From: a virus
Direction: 5' to 3' (one strand)
Length of the DNA stretch: 45,607 nt
Virus record (IMG/VR): IMGVR_UViG_3300018432_000009
Span: 1 to 45,607 of that record
A model generated the notes under the pieces. The model was not told the DNA's origin, did not search any database, and saw nothing but the letters and a program-made list of their open reading frames with translations. The number at the start of each line of letters is the position of its first letter. The first letter of the stretch is position 1. Positions 29,878 to 37,203 of the stretch are shown piece by piece. The translations under genes were made by a program, and so were the position numbers.

Positions 29878-30059
29878 GCAGCTTCAGCTTCGTGTGCACC
29901 CACGCCCGGCCCGACGAGAACGGCGCTCACGACATCGACGACGCGATGAGCGCCGATCCACCCGTGCTCTTCTGTCGGCGCTGTGGGGAGGCGGTCAACC
30001 TCGCCGATGCGCTCGAGCAGACCGGCCGAAATCCCGACGGTCCGGGCGACAAGCGATGA
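29874..30059 (+). CDS. Small zinc-ribbon protein
   Basis: A 61-residue protein, ATGA overlaps on both sides. 'VCTHARPDENGAHD' and 'LFCRRCGEAVNLADAL' give a C ... H and C-x2-C pattern. Function unknown. Confidence 0.55.
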   Translation: MSSFSFVCTHARPDENGAHDIDDAMSADPPVLFCRRCGEAVNLADALEQTGRNPDGPGDKR

Positions 30060-30280
30060 GCGACACCCACGTGGCCAAGCCGAACCGTCGGCCGATCCGC
30101 GGCCTGGCCGAGCTGGTGAACGGTGGCACCTGCCCGCACTCGGGGAAGGTGCGCTACCTCGACGAGCGGACGGCGCAGCGCGCGCTGGCGCAGATCGCCG
30201 TGCAGGATCCCGAGCGCGATCGCCTCAGCACGTACCGCTGCCGCTGCGGTGACTGGCACGTGGGGCACCGCGACCGATGA
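30056..30280 (+). CDS. Small protein with C-x-C / H-x2-H motif
   Basis: A 74-residue basic protein, ATGA overlaps both ends. It contains 'CPHSGKVRYLDERTAQRALA' and ends 'YRCRCGDWHVGHRDR'. The 'C-P-x-S-G-K-x-x-Y ... A ... A ... Y-x-C ... C-x-x-W-H-x-[GT]-x' layout is a recurrent small phage zinc protein, function unknown. Confidence 0.6.
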   Translation: MSDTHVAKPNRRPIRGLAELVNGGTCPHSGKVRYLDERTAQRALAQIAVQDPERDRLSTYRCRCGDWHVGHRDR

Positions 30281-30480
30281 GCGACGACCTGCGCACCAAC
30301 CCGCTGCTGGTCGCCCTGGTCGACGTCGCCGCCGCGGTGGCCGAGCGGAAGCGTCGCGCCCGGACCGAGCGGCGGTCTACCATGCGGGTCGTTGGCCAGC
30401 CTGACGGAAGCGTGGAACCGCGCCGAGGCCATGAAGCCGCTCGAGTGGCGGATCATGGGCGTCGTGTGCGGTCCGCGTGA
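30277..30480 (+). CDS. Small basic hypothetical protein
   Basis: A 67-residue frame with an ATGA overlap upstream. The first ~38 residues look real (helix 'LLVALVDVAAAVAERKRRAR'), but the rest is Arg/Gly-rich and overlaps the next gene by about 50 bp, so the end may not be the natural one. Confidence 0.4.
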   Translation: MSDDLRTNPLLVALVDVAAAVAERKRRARTERRSTMRVVGQPDGSVEPRRGHEAARVADHGRRVRSA

Positions 30481-30634
30481 GGTCGATCCGATGATCCGAT
30501 TGGCGACGACCTGGGTGGCGTGGGCGCGCGGCCCGAACGCTGGGCTGGAGCGCGGCGAGGGCGAGAGCGCCATCCAGGCGCTGCTGGATCTGAGCAACAA
30601 GCTCGAGCGGTTGCGGAGCGACCCGAATGGCTGA
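30431..30634 (+). CDS. Small hypothetical protein
   Basis: A 67-residue protein from ATG 30431; a TTG at 30392 would add 13 residues ('MASLTEAWNRAEA'), which also look plausible. 'LATTWVAWARGPNA' and 'ALLDLSNKLERLR' suggest two helices. It overlaps the following gene by 8 bp. Function unknown. Confidence 0.45.
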   Translation: MKPLEWRIMGVVCGPREVDPMIRLATTWVAWARGPNAGLERGEGESAIQALLDLSNKLERLRSDPNG

Positions 30635-30815
30635 CACGCGCGGGATCCTGGACCTCGATCCGACCTGGTTCGACGAGCACCCGGAGGAGTGGCAGGGCGC
30701 TGTCGACGAGATCGCCTCGATGGGCACGACGGGCGAGGAGGCGGCAGCCGGCATGTACGCCATGGCAGCTGCTATCCGTGACGCGGTCGAGGCAACGGGC
30801 GGGGTGCTCCGATGA
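30627..30815 (+). CDS. Small acidic hypothetical protein, last of the early run
   Basis: A 62-residue protein, helical and acidic ('FDEHPEEWQGAVDEIASMGT'). It ends 5 bp before the stop of the convergent HicB-like gene, leaving no room for a terminator. Function unknown. Confidence 0.5.
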   Translation: MADTRGILDLDPTWFDEHPEEWQGAVDEIASMGTTGEEAAAGMYAMAAAIRDAVEATGGVLR

Positions 30816-30820
30816 CCAGG

Positions 30821-31369
30821 TCAGCCGGCCGCGCGATCCTCCGCCGGCGCTCTGGCCACGATCGCCATGTCGGGCCGGTCGGTCGCGCCGCGCAGGACGG
30901 CTTCCTCCATCTCGTCGAGGTCGAGCATCGGGATCGCGGCCTTGGCCAGCTGGCCGGCGCGCTGGAAGCTGATGCCCATCATGGCCCCGATGTCACGCAG
31001 CGAGTAGCCGTCGTCGACGAGCCGATGGACCGCGGCCGCGTTCACCGCGGCGGCCTGTCCCTGCAGGAGTTCCAGCTCGACCCGGCGCCGGCGGGCGCGC
31101 TCCACCAGCTCGCGCACCGGCTCCTCGAGCCTGGCCACGACGTGGACATCGAAGCTGGCCGGGTCGACGTCGAGCATCAGGGCGGTCACGTCGCGCGCCA
31201 TGTCCTCGGCCTGGTCGAGCCGGCGCACCTGGGTGAACACGCGCGGCAGGTCGTCGGCCTTGACCAGCCAGGCCGACCCGTCGCGTTCGGCGCTGAAGTG
31301 ATACAGCGGGCGGGCGGGAGCCGCCGCCGGATCCCGCTTGATCTCGCCCCACTTCTTGTGGCCGCTCAT
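30821..31369 (-). CDS. HicB-like antitoxin
   Basis: A 182-residue minus-strand protein. ATG 31369 has GGAGG five bases upstream; ATG 31384 is an alternative. The N-terminal ~75 residues ('LYHFSAERDGSAWLVKADDL' and on to 'FDVHVVARL') look like the HicB degraded RNase-H-like fold. The C-terminal region has an HTH ('GYSLRDIGAMMGISFQRAGQ'). It follows the HicA-like gene by a 2-bp gap or overlap, depending on start. HicB binds and blocks HicA and represses its own promoter. Longer than typical HicB (~100-150). Confidence 0.65.
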   Translation of the reverse strand: MSGHKKWGEIKRDPAAAPARPLYHFSAERDGSAWLVKADDLPRVFTQVRRLDQAEDMARDVTALMLDVDPASFDVHVVARLEEPVRELVERARRRRVELELLQGQAAAVNAAAVHRLVDDGYSLRDIGAMMGISFQRAGQLAKAAIPMLDLDEMEEAVLRGATDRPDMAIVARAPAEDRAAG

Positions 31370-31371
31370 CG

Positions 31372-31590
31372 TCACCTCCACCATCGCTTGCCGAGCTCCC
31401 CCTCCAGCGCCGCGAAGATCTCGAAGCTGACCTTCGGTCCGATGACCCTGTGGCGCGGGATCGGGAACGTCGTGTTGCCGAGCCTGAACTTGTCGTGGGG
31501 CCCGGTGCTGCCGATCAGATCGAAGTCCTTGCCGGCTTTGCGGGCTGCCTTCCGGATCTTCCGGATGAGGTCTTCTCGCTTGTGTTCCAT
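31372..31590 (-). CDS. HicA-like toxin (putative mRNA interferase)
   Basis: A 72-residue basic protein with the HicA dsRBD-like layout: a first helix ('KREDLIRKIRKAARKAG'), then 'IGSTGPHDKFRLGNTTFPIP' with the likely catalytic His at 32, then 'RHRV' and a last helix. HicA toxins cleave mRNA. Toxin first, antitoxin second is the usual order. ATG 31590 sits 6 bases after a -10 box, so its mRNA is probably leaderless. It may stabilise the prophage or act in phage exclusion. Confidence 0.65.
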   Translation of the reverse strand: MEHKREDLIRKIRKAARKAGKDFDLIGSTGPHDKFRLGNTTFPIPRHRVIGPKVSFEIFAALEGELGKRWWR

Positions 31591-31596
31591 GACCGT

Positions 31597-31626
31597 AGTC
31601 TACACCGCTAGACACCGTCAAGTCAA
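31597..31626 (-). promoter_or_regulatory. HicAB promoter with TAGAC boxes
   Basis: On the minus strand: -35 TTGACT (31626-31621), 18-bp spacer, -10 TAGACT (31602-31597), then 6 bases to ATG 31590. GTCTA (31598-31602) and TAGAC (31609-31613) form an inverted repeat over the -10 region. CTAGACA also recurs at 31608-31614 and 31632-31638. Likely the HicB autoregulation site. Confidence 0.6.
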
Positions 31627-31671
31627 GCCCACTAGACAGAACGGCGGTGCTGTCGCGCACCGGGTTCCAGC

Positions 31672-33171
31672 ATGACCCTGCCCCGCTCCCTCGACGACCT
31701 GCGAGGCCTCCGCGCCGCGCGCTGGATCCGCGAGTCGACGTCGGGCCAGTTCGACGCCTTCGGGCCCGACGCCCAGCGCGAGCAGCAGGACCGCGCCATC
31801 GAACGCTGCGGCCTCGTCGACACCGGGCTCGCCTGGCAGGTCGCGCACTCGGGGCGGACGGTCGGCTCGACGTCGCAGTTCGCCGAGATGATGGCGGCCG
31901 CCGGCGGGCAGTACGACGTCCTGGTGGTCGGCTACGTCAGCCGCTTCGCGCGTGATCTTCGGACGGCGGTCAACGCCCGCCACGACCTCCATCTCGCCGG
32001 CGCCGCGTTGCTCTTCGCCGACGAGCGGATTCTCAGCAGCGACGAGGAGTCATGGGATGCCTGGGCACGAGAGGCCGTCGAGGCCGAGAGCTACAGCCGG
32101 AAGCTCGCCAGACGGATCCGTGAAGGCTACGCTGCCAAGCGTCGTCGTTTGGGGGAGCCTGGAGGTCGGCCTCCGTTCGGCTTCGTGCGGACGGGGAAGC
32201 CACCAGCACTCGAGTGGAGCGGCGACCTGCGCGTGCGGCGCGTATTCGATCTCTCAGCGTCAGGGCAGAGTGATCGTCGGGTGGGGTCCGACGTCGGCCT
32301 ACCGCTCGATACCGTCCGCGGGATCCTGACCAACCCGATCTATGTCGGCCAGCTGCGCGACGGCACGCCGGCGGCGGTCGCTCCGGTCGTCGACGTCGCG
32401 ACCTGGGACGCGGTGCAGCGGATCCGCGCCAGCCGGCGTACGCGAGGCGGCAAGCCCGAGACGGTCCGCACCTACGCACTGCCGATGCTGCGCTGCGCGG
32501 CGTGTGATGCGCGGCTGATCGGCGACGTCGGTCGTTACCGGCACCGCAAGCCGTGCGCGGCGTTCACCGCGGCGCGCCGGCGGACCGCGTTCCGCAACCG
32601 CCTGGTGCGATCGCTGGGCACGTCGTACCCGCAGGAGCTGTACGAGGGCGCGCTCGGCGAGGCGCTCGTGAAGGCCGTGCTGCAGCCGGCCACCATGGTG
32701 GCCGCCGCCGAGATTCATCGCGCGGCCACGCCCGAGCCGGACCGGCTGGCACTGCGTCGTGTAACGGCTGAGCGCGATCGTGCCCTGACCCGTTACCGCC
32801 GCGATCGCGATGTCGTGGCGCTCGAGGCGACGATGGCCCGGCTGGATGCGCAGGAGTTATCACTTGTGAGCATCACATCTGACGAGCCGGCACCGTGGTC
32901 CGGAGTCGCGGACGAGCTGCGCGACCTGGTCGGGCTGTGGAGCCAGGCGGAGCCGGCCGAACGCCGGCGGATCGCTGAGCTGCTGTTCGCCGAGGTCCAC
33001 GCGCTGGGCTGTCGCGAGATGATCGCCACACCCTCCAGCCACGCGATTACACTCGGGGTGATGGATGGGGTTCAATCCGTGACTGTGGTCGGGGCGAGAG
33101 GGTTCGGCCCCGTCACCGTCACGTTCCGAACCCCACCCCGCACGCCGCTCCGTATCGCGAGGATCGCCTAG
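31672..33171 (+). CDS. int: Large serine integrase
   Basis: A 499-residue serine recombinase. The resolvase domain has 'ARWIRESTSGQFDAFGPDAQ' with catalytic Ser22 and 'GYVSRFARDLRTAVNARHDL'. The recombinase domain follows ('KLARRIREGYAAKRRRLGEP' and on), then a zinc ribbon start ('LRCAACDARLIGDVGRYRH') and a coiled coil (~360-440). It would integrate the phage by recombining attP with attB, and the gp3-like factor at 15455 would reverse that. The start ATG 31672 lies 81 bp from the HicA start on the other strand. attP was not identified with confidence. Confidence 0.9.
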   Translation: MTLPRSLDDLRGLRAARWIRESTSGQFDAFGPDAQREQQDRAIERCGLVDTGLAWQVAHSGRTVGSTSQFAEMMAAAGGQYDVLVVGYVSRFARDLRTAVNARHDLHLAGAALLFADERILSSDEESWDAWAREAVEAESYSRKLARRIREGYAAKRRRLGEPGGRPPFGFVRTGKPPALEWSGDLRVRRVFDLSASGQSDRRVGSDVGLPLDTVRGILTNPIYVGQLRDGTPAAVAPVVDVATWDAVQRIRASRRTRGGKPETVRTYALPMLRCAACDARLIGDVGRYRHRKPCAAFTAARRRTAFRNRLVRSLGTSYPQELYEGALGEALVKAVLQPATMVAAAEIHRAATPEPDRLALRRVTAERDRALTRYRRDRDVVALEATMARLDAQELSLVSITSDEPAPWSGVADELRDLVGLWSQAEPAERRRIAELLFAEVHALGCREMIATPSSHAITLGVMDGVQSVTVVGARGFGPVTVTFRTPPRTPLRIARIA

Positions 33172-33174
33172 CCC

Positions 33175-33516
33175 GTGACGTCGCGCTCGAGCTCCCGCCC
33201 TGGAGGCCAGACACCGCGCCATCGCCGCGGTGGTCGACTCTCCCCCACCAACGGGTCGGTGACGCGCGACGACATCGAAGCCATCCACGCCGAGTTCTTG
33301 CGAGGAACGACGGGTCTCTTCACGGGTGAGCAGCTCGACGCGATCACCGAGCACCTGGTCTACATCAAGGGCGCGATCGAGGACTACCGCCACCCGCCGG
33401 CGGCCCGTCGAAAGATGCGGCGCCGGTGGGAGGCGCGCAAGGCCCGGGCACCGCGTGAGGCGTCGTCGCGCGAGGCGCCGGCGATGCTGACTCCGAGGGC
33501 GACTGCCGCCGCGTAG
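33175..33516 (+). CDS. Small hypothetical protein after integrase
   Basis: A 113-residue frame from GTG 33175, 3 bp past the integrase stop; GTG 33259 would start at 'MTRDDIEAIHAEF' and skip a low-complexity Arg/Ser/Gly part. The core 'GEQLDAITEHLVYIKGAIED' is helical and the end is basic. A 7-bp inverted repeat (CACCGCG / CGCGGTG, 33212-33232) lies in the first part. Function unknown. Confidence 0.45.
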   Translation: MTSRSSSRPGGQTPRHRRGGRLSPTNGSVTRDDIEAIHAEFLRGTTGLFTGEQLDAITEHLVYIKGAIEDYRHPPAARRKMRRRWEARKARAPREASSREAPAMLTPRATAAA

Positions 33517-33519
33517 CGC

Positions 33520-33550
33520 ATACCGGGGGTATCGGGCTCGGCCATAGCCT
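33520..33550 (+). promoter_or_regulatory. Phage-specific promoter, copy A (palindrome plus -10)
   Basis: The palindrome ATACCGGGGGTAT (33520-33532) is followed after exactly 12 bp by TAGCCT (33545-33550) and after 7 more by ATG 33558. The same palindrome, spacing and start distance occur at 42251. No standard -35 box is present; the palindrome probably binds an activator or forms part of a non-standard -35. Confidence 0.65.
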
Positions 33551-33557
33551 GCCCGGC

Positions 33558-33593
33558 ATGCAGCGCTTGCTCCGTCCCCGATGCGCTCGGTAA
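33558..33593 (+). CDS. Possible 11-residue leader peptide
   Basis: ATG 33558 begins 7 bases after the -10 box of copy A and reads MQRLLRPRCAR then TAA, one base before the GTG of the next gene. If transcription begins at this ATG the leader would be translated first and the membrane gene reached by coupling, which fits the lack of a ribosome-binding site for that GTG. Confidence 0.35.
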   Translation: MQRLLRPRCAR

Positions 33594-33594
33594 C

Positions 33595-33906
33595 GTGCCC
33601 GACTGGTTCCTGCAGCTGCTCGAGGGACTCGGCAGCGCCGCAGGCTGGACCGTCGCCGTCGCCCTCCTGCTCCTCGTCCTCGCCGCCCTCGTCCATGGCG
33701 ATCTCGTGCCCGGCTGGATCCATAAGCGCGAGATCGCGCGCGGCGACAAGCTCGAGACGCGGCTAGATGCAGACACAGCCAAGACCGAGGCCGCCGCGGC
33801 TGCTACCGGCATTGCTCGCGACGCCGCACTCGCCGTCGTCACTGAGGTTCGCCGCATCCAGCTCGCAGCCCGCCGTGGCGATGGTGGTCCCGATGAATCC
33901 GATTGA
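33595..33906 (+). CDS. Membrane protein, first gene of the lysis/packaging operon
   Basis: A 103-residue protein, GTG start. An N-terminal hydrophobic helix ('GWTVAVALLLLVLAALVHG', ~17-35) is followed by a charged alanine-rich helical half with coiled-coil character. Size and layout are in keeping with a class III holin or spanin-like protein, but it could be any small membrane protein. It is placed four genes before the endolysin. Confidence 0.5.
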   Translation: MPDWFLQLLEGLGSAAGWTVAVALLLLVLAALVHGDLVPGWIHKREIARGDKLETRLDADTAKTEAAAAATGIARDAALAVVTEVRRIQLAARRGDGGPDESD

Positions 33907-34081
33907 GCGGCTCATCGCCTGGCTATCGGATCCGCGCGGCGATCGCCGGCGGGCGCAGGAGCGCCGGATCGCGTCGACCGATCACGTGATCCGCAAGCAC
34001 GACGCCGCCGAGCGTGTGGCCATGCGCCAGATCCGTCGGGCCCAGGAGGTCGTCGGACCCCTCGTCGAGCGGATGCACTGA
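33893..34081 (+). CDS. Small basic helical protein
   Basis: A 62-residue protein from ATG 33893, overlapping the previous gene by 14 bp. Arg-rich helical sequence ('DRRRAQERRIASTDHVIRKH'). Function unknown. Confidence 0.5.
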   Translation: MNPIERLIAWLSDPRGDRRRAQERRIASTDHVIRKHDAAERVAMRQIRRAQEVVGPLVERMH

Positions 34082-34473
34082 TGTCGGAGATCAACTGGGT
34101 CGAGGTCGGGACCAACGTCGCCATCGGGCTCGAGGTCCTGGCCGCCATGGTCCTCGTCTGGTTCAACTTCCGCGAGTCGCGCTTCCTCGAGGACAAGGTA
34201 CGACCGCTGCTGCACGTCGACGAGGACCTGCCGCTGTTCGATGCGCTGGCTGCCCGCGCGAAGTACGTCACCGCCGTCGGCATCTACCTGATCGTCCTGA
34301 CCGGCCTCGGTCAGGCGGGTTACAGCGTGGCGGAGGTCTTCCCACCGATTCGAGCGATCAATGGCCTGCTGTTCCTGGGGCTGATCGCAGGCCCGTGGAT
34401 CATCGGCCGCGCACTGCGTAACCAGGCCGACGTCAAGGCGGAGAACGAGTCCGAGCCGGAGGCGGTGGCGTGA
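34081..34473 (+). CDS. Three-helix membrane protein, holin candidate
   Basis: A 130-residue protein, ATG overlapping the previous stop by one base. Three hydrophobic helices: ~11-28 ('NVAIGLEVLAAMVLVWF'), ~62-80 ('YVTAVGIYLIVLTGLGQAG') and ~92-110. The C-terminus is charged. Three segments next to the endolysin fit a class I holin, though the protein at 35927 is an equally good candidate. Confidence 0.45.
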   Translation: MSEINWVEVGTNVAIGLEVLAAMVLVWFNFRESRFLEDKVRPLLHVDEDLPLFDALAARAKYVTAVGIYLIVLTGLGQAGYSVAEVFPPIRAINGLLFLGLIAGPWIIGRALRNQADVKAENESEPEAVA

Positions 34474-34685
34474 CCGAGTTCGAGGTCGCTGGCGAGAACG
34501 GCCATCGCGTGCGCGTCTTGGCCGAGGACGAGGTGGAAGCCTTTGAGACCGCCATCACGGTCGACCCCGACATCGAGATGGGCGGCGCCTACCCGGCCGC
34601 GGACCTGCCGATCGGCTGGGACGGTGGCGACGCCGAGGATGCCGAGGCGCTGGGCCAGTCGATCGACAACGGCGACCACGTCTGA
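34470..34685 (+). CDS. Small acidic hypothetical protein
   Basis: A 71-residue acidic protein, GTGA overlap with the upstream gene and TGATG overlap with the endolysin. No motif recognised. Confidence 0.5.
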   Translation: MTEFEVAGENGHRVRVLAEDEVEAFETAITVDPDIEMGGAYPAADLPIGWDGGDAEDAEALGQSIDNGDHV

Positions 34686-35704
34686 TGCTGGTCGTCGAGC
34701 AGCCCACCATCTTCGGCATCCCACAGACGGCGGTCACCGGCTGGGCGCCCAGGGGCGCGGCATGGCACTGGTCGGGGGGCGGCGAGGGTCGCGTCGGCTG
34801 GGACGGCACCGTGCGTCACCTGATCGCCACGCGGGCCACCGTCAATGCCTCGTATCACGGCGGGTTCTGGCACGAGCACGCGGCGGACGCTCGCTGCCGG
34901 ACGGTCATCCAGTGGGTGGTGCCGACCTCGAAGGCGGCGCACTCGATCGCGCCGTCGCAGGTCTTCCAGCTCAACCCCGACAAGCCCACGGCGCTGCAGC
35001 AGGCGCGCTTCGCGATCGTGCGCGCCATCCTCGCCCGCGACAACGACCCCAACGCCGACTGCCTGGCCGTCGCCTTCGCCGGCATGCCGGCCGGCCTCGA
35101 GCGGGCGCTGGCCTGCCCGGTCTTCCGCGCCGACGTGCAGCAGCTCGCTCGCTCGCTGGTCGCGCATCCCACCGTCGTCGACCGGCCGCACTTCGGGCAC
35201 GGCTGGATCCAGCCCATCACCAGGTACGAGATGGACGTCGCGACCGACTTCATCTCGCTGCTCTACGGGGCGTCAGCGCCCACGTCACAGGAGGACGACA
35301 TGCCCGTCATCAAGCCCGTCGAGCAGCGCTGGATGACCGGCGTGGGCGACACCCTCGCCTCGAGCGCCGCCACGTCGGTGGCTCCCGGCGGCCAGTTCTG
35401 GACCGCTGGCCCTGGCGCTGGCGATCGGAAGTTCTTCACCGTCGCCGAGGAGGTGCGCTCGGTCGGTGAATCGGCCGATGGCCAGTGGCGCCTGATCCCC
35501 TACGGCGCCGAGTACGTCTGGATGCACCGCAACAACCTGCGACCGGTCGACGGCACGCGCCGTCCGGCCGCGGGCTTCGGGCTGCCCGAGACGACAACGA
35601 TCGTGAAGGAGGTCCCGACCGGGATCACCCTCGAGCAGCTGCAGCAGGCGTTCTTCACCGGCCGTGACAAGGCGGCCGCCGCAGCGAAGGAGGTCCAGCC
35701 ATGA
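34685..35704 (+). CDS. Endolysin, N-acetylmuramoyl-L-alanine amidase
   Basis: A 339-residue protein, ATG overlapping the previous TGA. The N-terminal ~200 residues are an Amidase_2-type domain: 'AWHWSGGGEGRVGWDG' (zinc His28), 'VNASYHGGFWHEH', 'SKAAHSIAPSQVFQLNPDKP' and 'HFGHGWIQP' supply further ligands and the active site. A second part (~205-300) is beta-rich, probably cell-wall binding, followed by a helical end. It would cut the amide bond between muramic acid and the stem peptide at lysis. Confidence 0.85.
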   Translation: MLVVEQPTIFGIPQTAVTGWAPRGAAWHWSGGGEGRVGWDGTVRHLIATRATVNASYHGGFWHEHAADARCRTVIQWVVPTSKAAHSIAPSQVFQLNPDKPTALQQARFAIVRAILARDNDPNADCLAVAFAGMPAGLERALACPVFRADVQQLARSLVAHPTVVDRPHFGHGWIQPITRYEMDVATDFISLLYGASAPTSQEDDMPVIKPVEQRWMTGVGDTLASSAATSVAPGGQFWTAGPGAGDRKFFTVAEEVRSVGESADGQWRLIPYGAEYVWMHRNNLRPVDGTRRPAAGFGLPETTTIVKEVPTGITLEQLQQAFFTGRDKAAAAAKEVQP

Positions 35705-35925
35705 AGCCATCTGTCGGCCGCATCGTCCACTACCGCACCAGGGCCAACGGCCCCTGTCTGATGGCAGGAGTCGTCAAGGTCCACCCCACCGGCAACGTCA
35801 ACCTGACCGTCTTCGACGAGGACGGCGATACGGACGCGCGCCACGGCGTCGGCGAGGCCCCGCCCGACGAACAGATCCCGGCCGGCGGCCTCTGGCACTG
35901 GCCCGAACGAATCGAGGAGAGCTGA
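35701..35925 (+). CDS. Small phage protein (V-G-R-I-V-H-Y type)
   Basis: A 74-residue protein, ATGA overlap with the endolysin. 'PSVGRIVHYRTRANGPCLMA', 'VNLTVFDEDG' and the ending 'GLWHWPERIE' make up a family of small beta-rich proteins common in tailed phages of many hosts and often near endolysin. Function unknown. Confidence 0.65.
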   Translation: MKPSVGRIVHYRTRANGPCLMAGVVKVHPTGNVNLTVFDEDGDTDARHGVGEAPPDEQIPAGGLWHWPERIEES

Positions 35926-35926
35926 C

Positions 35927-36304
35927 ATGGACTTCAACCTGCCCGGGCTGCTGACGGCGCCCGAGATCACGCAGTGGGCGGCGGGCATCGCGCTCGTCGT
36001 GGCCATCTTCCAGCAGCTCAGCTGGATCCCGATCCCCGAAGGCTCGCGCACCCGCGCGTGGGCGGTGACGCTGCTCTCCGCCGGCGTGGTCGTGCTCACC
36101 AGCGGCGGGATTCCGACCGCTGACCTGGGCTCGTTCGTCCTGGCCGAGGTCATGACCTGGGCAAGCCTGGCGGCCGCATCGTTGGGCCTCAATCGAGCCG
36201 GCACCTACACGGCGCAGACGATCCAGGAGAAGACCGAGGCCGCCGAACCGTCCGGTGCGGCCGACACGGAGCCCACCACCAACACCCGTGGCGACGCTCC
36301 GTGA
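35927..36304 (+). CDS. Membrane protein, holin candidate
   Basis: A 125-residue protein one base after the previous stop. Three hydrophobic segments: ~17-30 ('AAGIALVVAIFQQLSWIPI'), ~43-58 ('AWAVTLLSAGVVVLTSGG') and ~68-86. The tail is charged and disordered. Right after the endolysin this is the most holin-like gene by position. Proof would need a membrane-permeabilisation assay. Confidence 0.55.
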   Translation: MDFNLPGLLTAPEITQWAAGIALVVAIFQQLSWIPIPEGSRTRAWAVTLLSAGVVVLTSGGIPTADLGSFVLAEVMTWASLAAASLGLNRAGTYTAQTIQEKTEAAEPSGAADTEPTTNTRGDAP

Positions 36305-36333
36305 GCGTCCATTGATCCGCGCGGAGTAACCGA

Positions 36334-37203
36334 GTGACCACAAGCACTCGCACGCCCGCGCAGGCGGCAGGAGCCGGGGCTCGGGGCGGAGCCCCGGCAT
36401 CGCCGCACCCGTCGAAGTCGTCGTCGCAGCCAGGCGTCGCCGTCGAGCGAGAGACGTCGGGCGGCACCAAGCCGCGCAGCCGGACCAAAGCGGGTACCGG
36501 GTCGACGACTGCGGCCCTTGCCGCACGGAAGGCCCAGGTCGGCATCTTCAAGCCGCTGGTGCACTGCGGCGCGCACGTCCGGCAATGCCCGACCTGCTCC
36601 ACCCCGAAGAAGCCCGTCCACTGGAAGGGCTGCCCGCACGCGCATGACACGGCGGCCTGTCGAGACGGGGCGCACCTGTGCAAGCTCGGCAAGGGCTGGG
36701 GCACCGATCACGTCGGCTCCGGCCACTGCAAGCTGGCCGGCCACGGCGGCAGCTCGCCCAACGGGAAGCGCCATGCGGCCAAGGAGGCAGCCACGAAGGC
36801 GCTCGAGCGACTCGGCCAGCCGGCCGGATCCGGATCACCGCTGCAGCTGCTCGAGCAGGCGGTGCGCTACGCCCAGGGCAACCTCGAGGCCTCGGCGGCG
36901 CTGCTCGTCGAGATCGCCAAGGCCGATGGCCCGAAGGAGCCGGATCGCCTGGTCATCGACGCCGCGCGCGAGATCTTCACCGCGGCCATCCGGCTCGCCG
37001 GGCGGGTCGGCAAGGAGGCTGCCGACGCTCACATCGCCGAGCGGCGGGCGACGATCGACGAGATGATCGTCAGCCTGCTCGAGCGGGTCCTGCTGGCCGG
37101 CCTCGACGAGCTGGGGCTCAGCGACGACCAGCGGGAAACCGCGCTGTCACGTATGCACCGGGAGCTGGTTGCGGTACTGCCCGAACCATCCGAGCTCAGC
37201 TGA
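36334..37203 (+). CDS. Terminase small subunit-like protein with zinc motif
   Basis: A 289-residue protein, GTG start, upstream of terL. The N-terminal ~70 residues are disordered. Then 'CGAHVRQCPTCSTPKKPVHW' and the hallmark 'CKLGKGWGTDHVGSGHCKLA' followed by GHGG, a C-x-GWGTDH-x-G-x-G-x-CKL-x-GHGG motif typical of small terminases of this phage group. Helices follow for oligomerisation. It would bind the packaging site and hand DNA to the large subunit. The extra Cys pairs before the motif are unusual. Confidence 0.8.
   Translation: MTTSTRTPAQAAGAGARGGAPASPHPSKSSSQPGVAVERETSGGTKPRSRTKAGTGSTTAALAARKAQVGIFKPLVHCGAHVRQCPTCSTPKKPVHWKGCPHAHDTAACRDGAHLCKLGKGWGTDHVGSGHCKLAGHGGSSPNGKRHAAKEAATKALERLGQPAGSGSPLQLLEQAVRYAQGNLEASAALLVEIAKADGPKEPDRLVIDAAREIFTAAIRLAGRVGKEAADAHIAERRATIDEMIVSLLERVLLAGLDELGLSDDQRETALSRMHRELVAVLPEPSELS

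Noticed and set aside
30812-31675. Plus-strand 287-codon frame across the HicAB region
   Set aside because: It is antisense to two proteins with recognisable toxin-antitoxin features and has no domain of its own.
33212-33232. Inverted repeat CACCGCG-N7-CGCGGTG just after int as attP
   Set aside because: A dyad near int is suggestive, but a single 7-bp inverted repeat in GC-rich DNA is weak and the gap before int is equally possible. attB data would be needed.
37126-37139. Further parS-like candidates at 37126 (CAGCGGGAAACC), 21739 (CTTCCCGCGGCC) and 43996 (GTTTCCGGGGCAAC)
   Set aside because: Each matches only one arm or breaks the centre, so I left them out of the set of seven.
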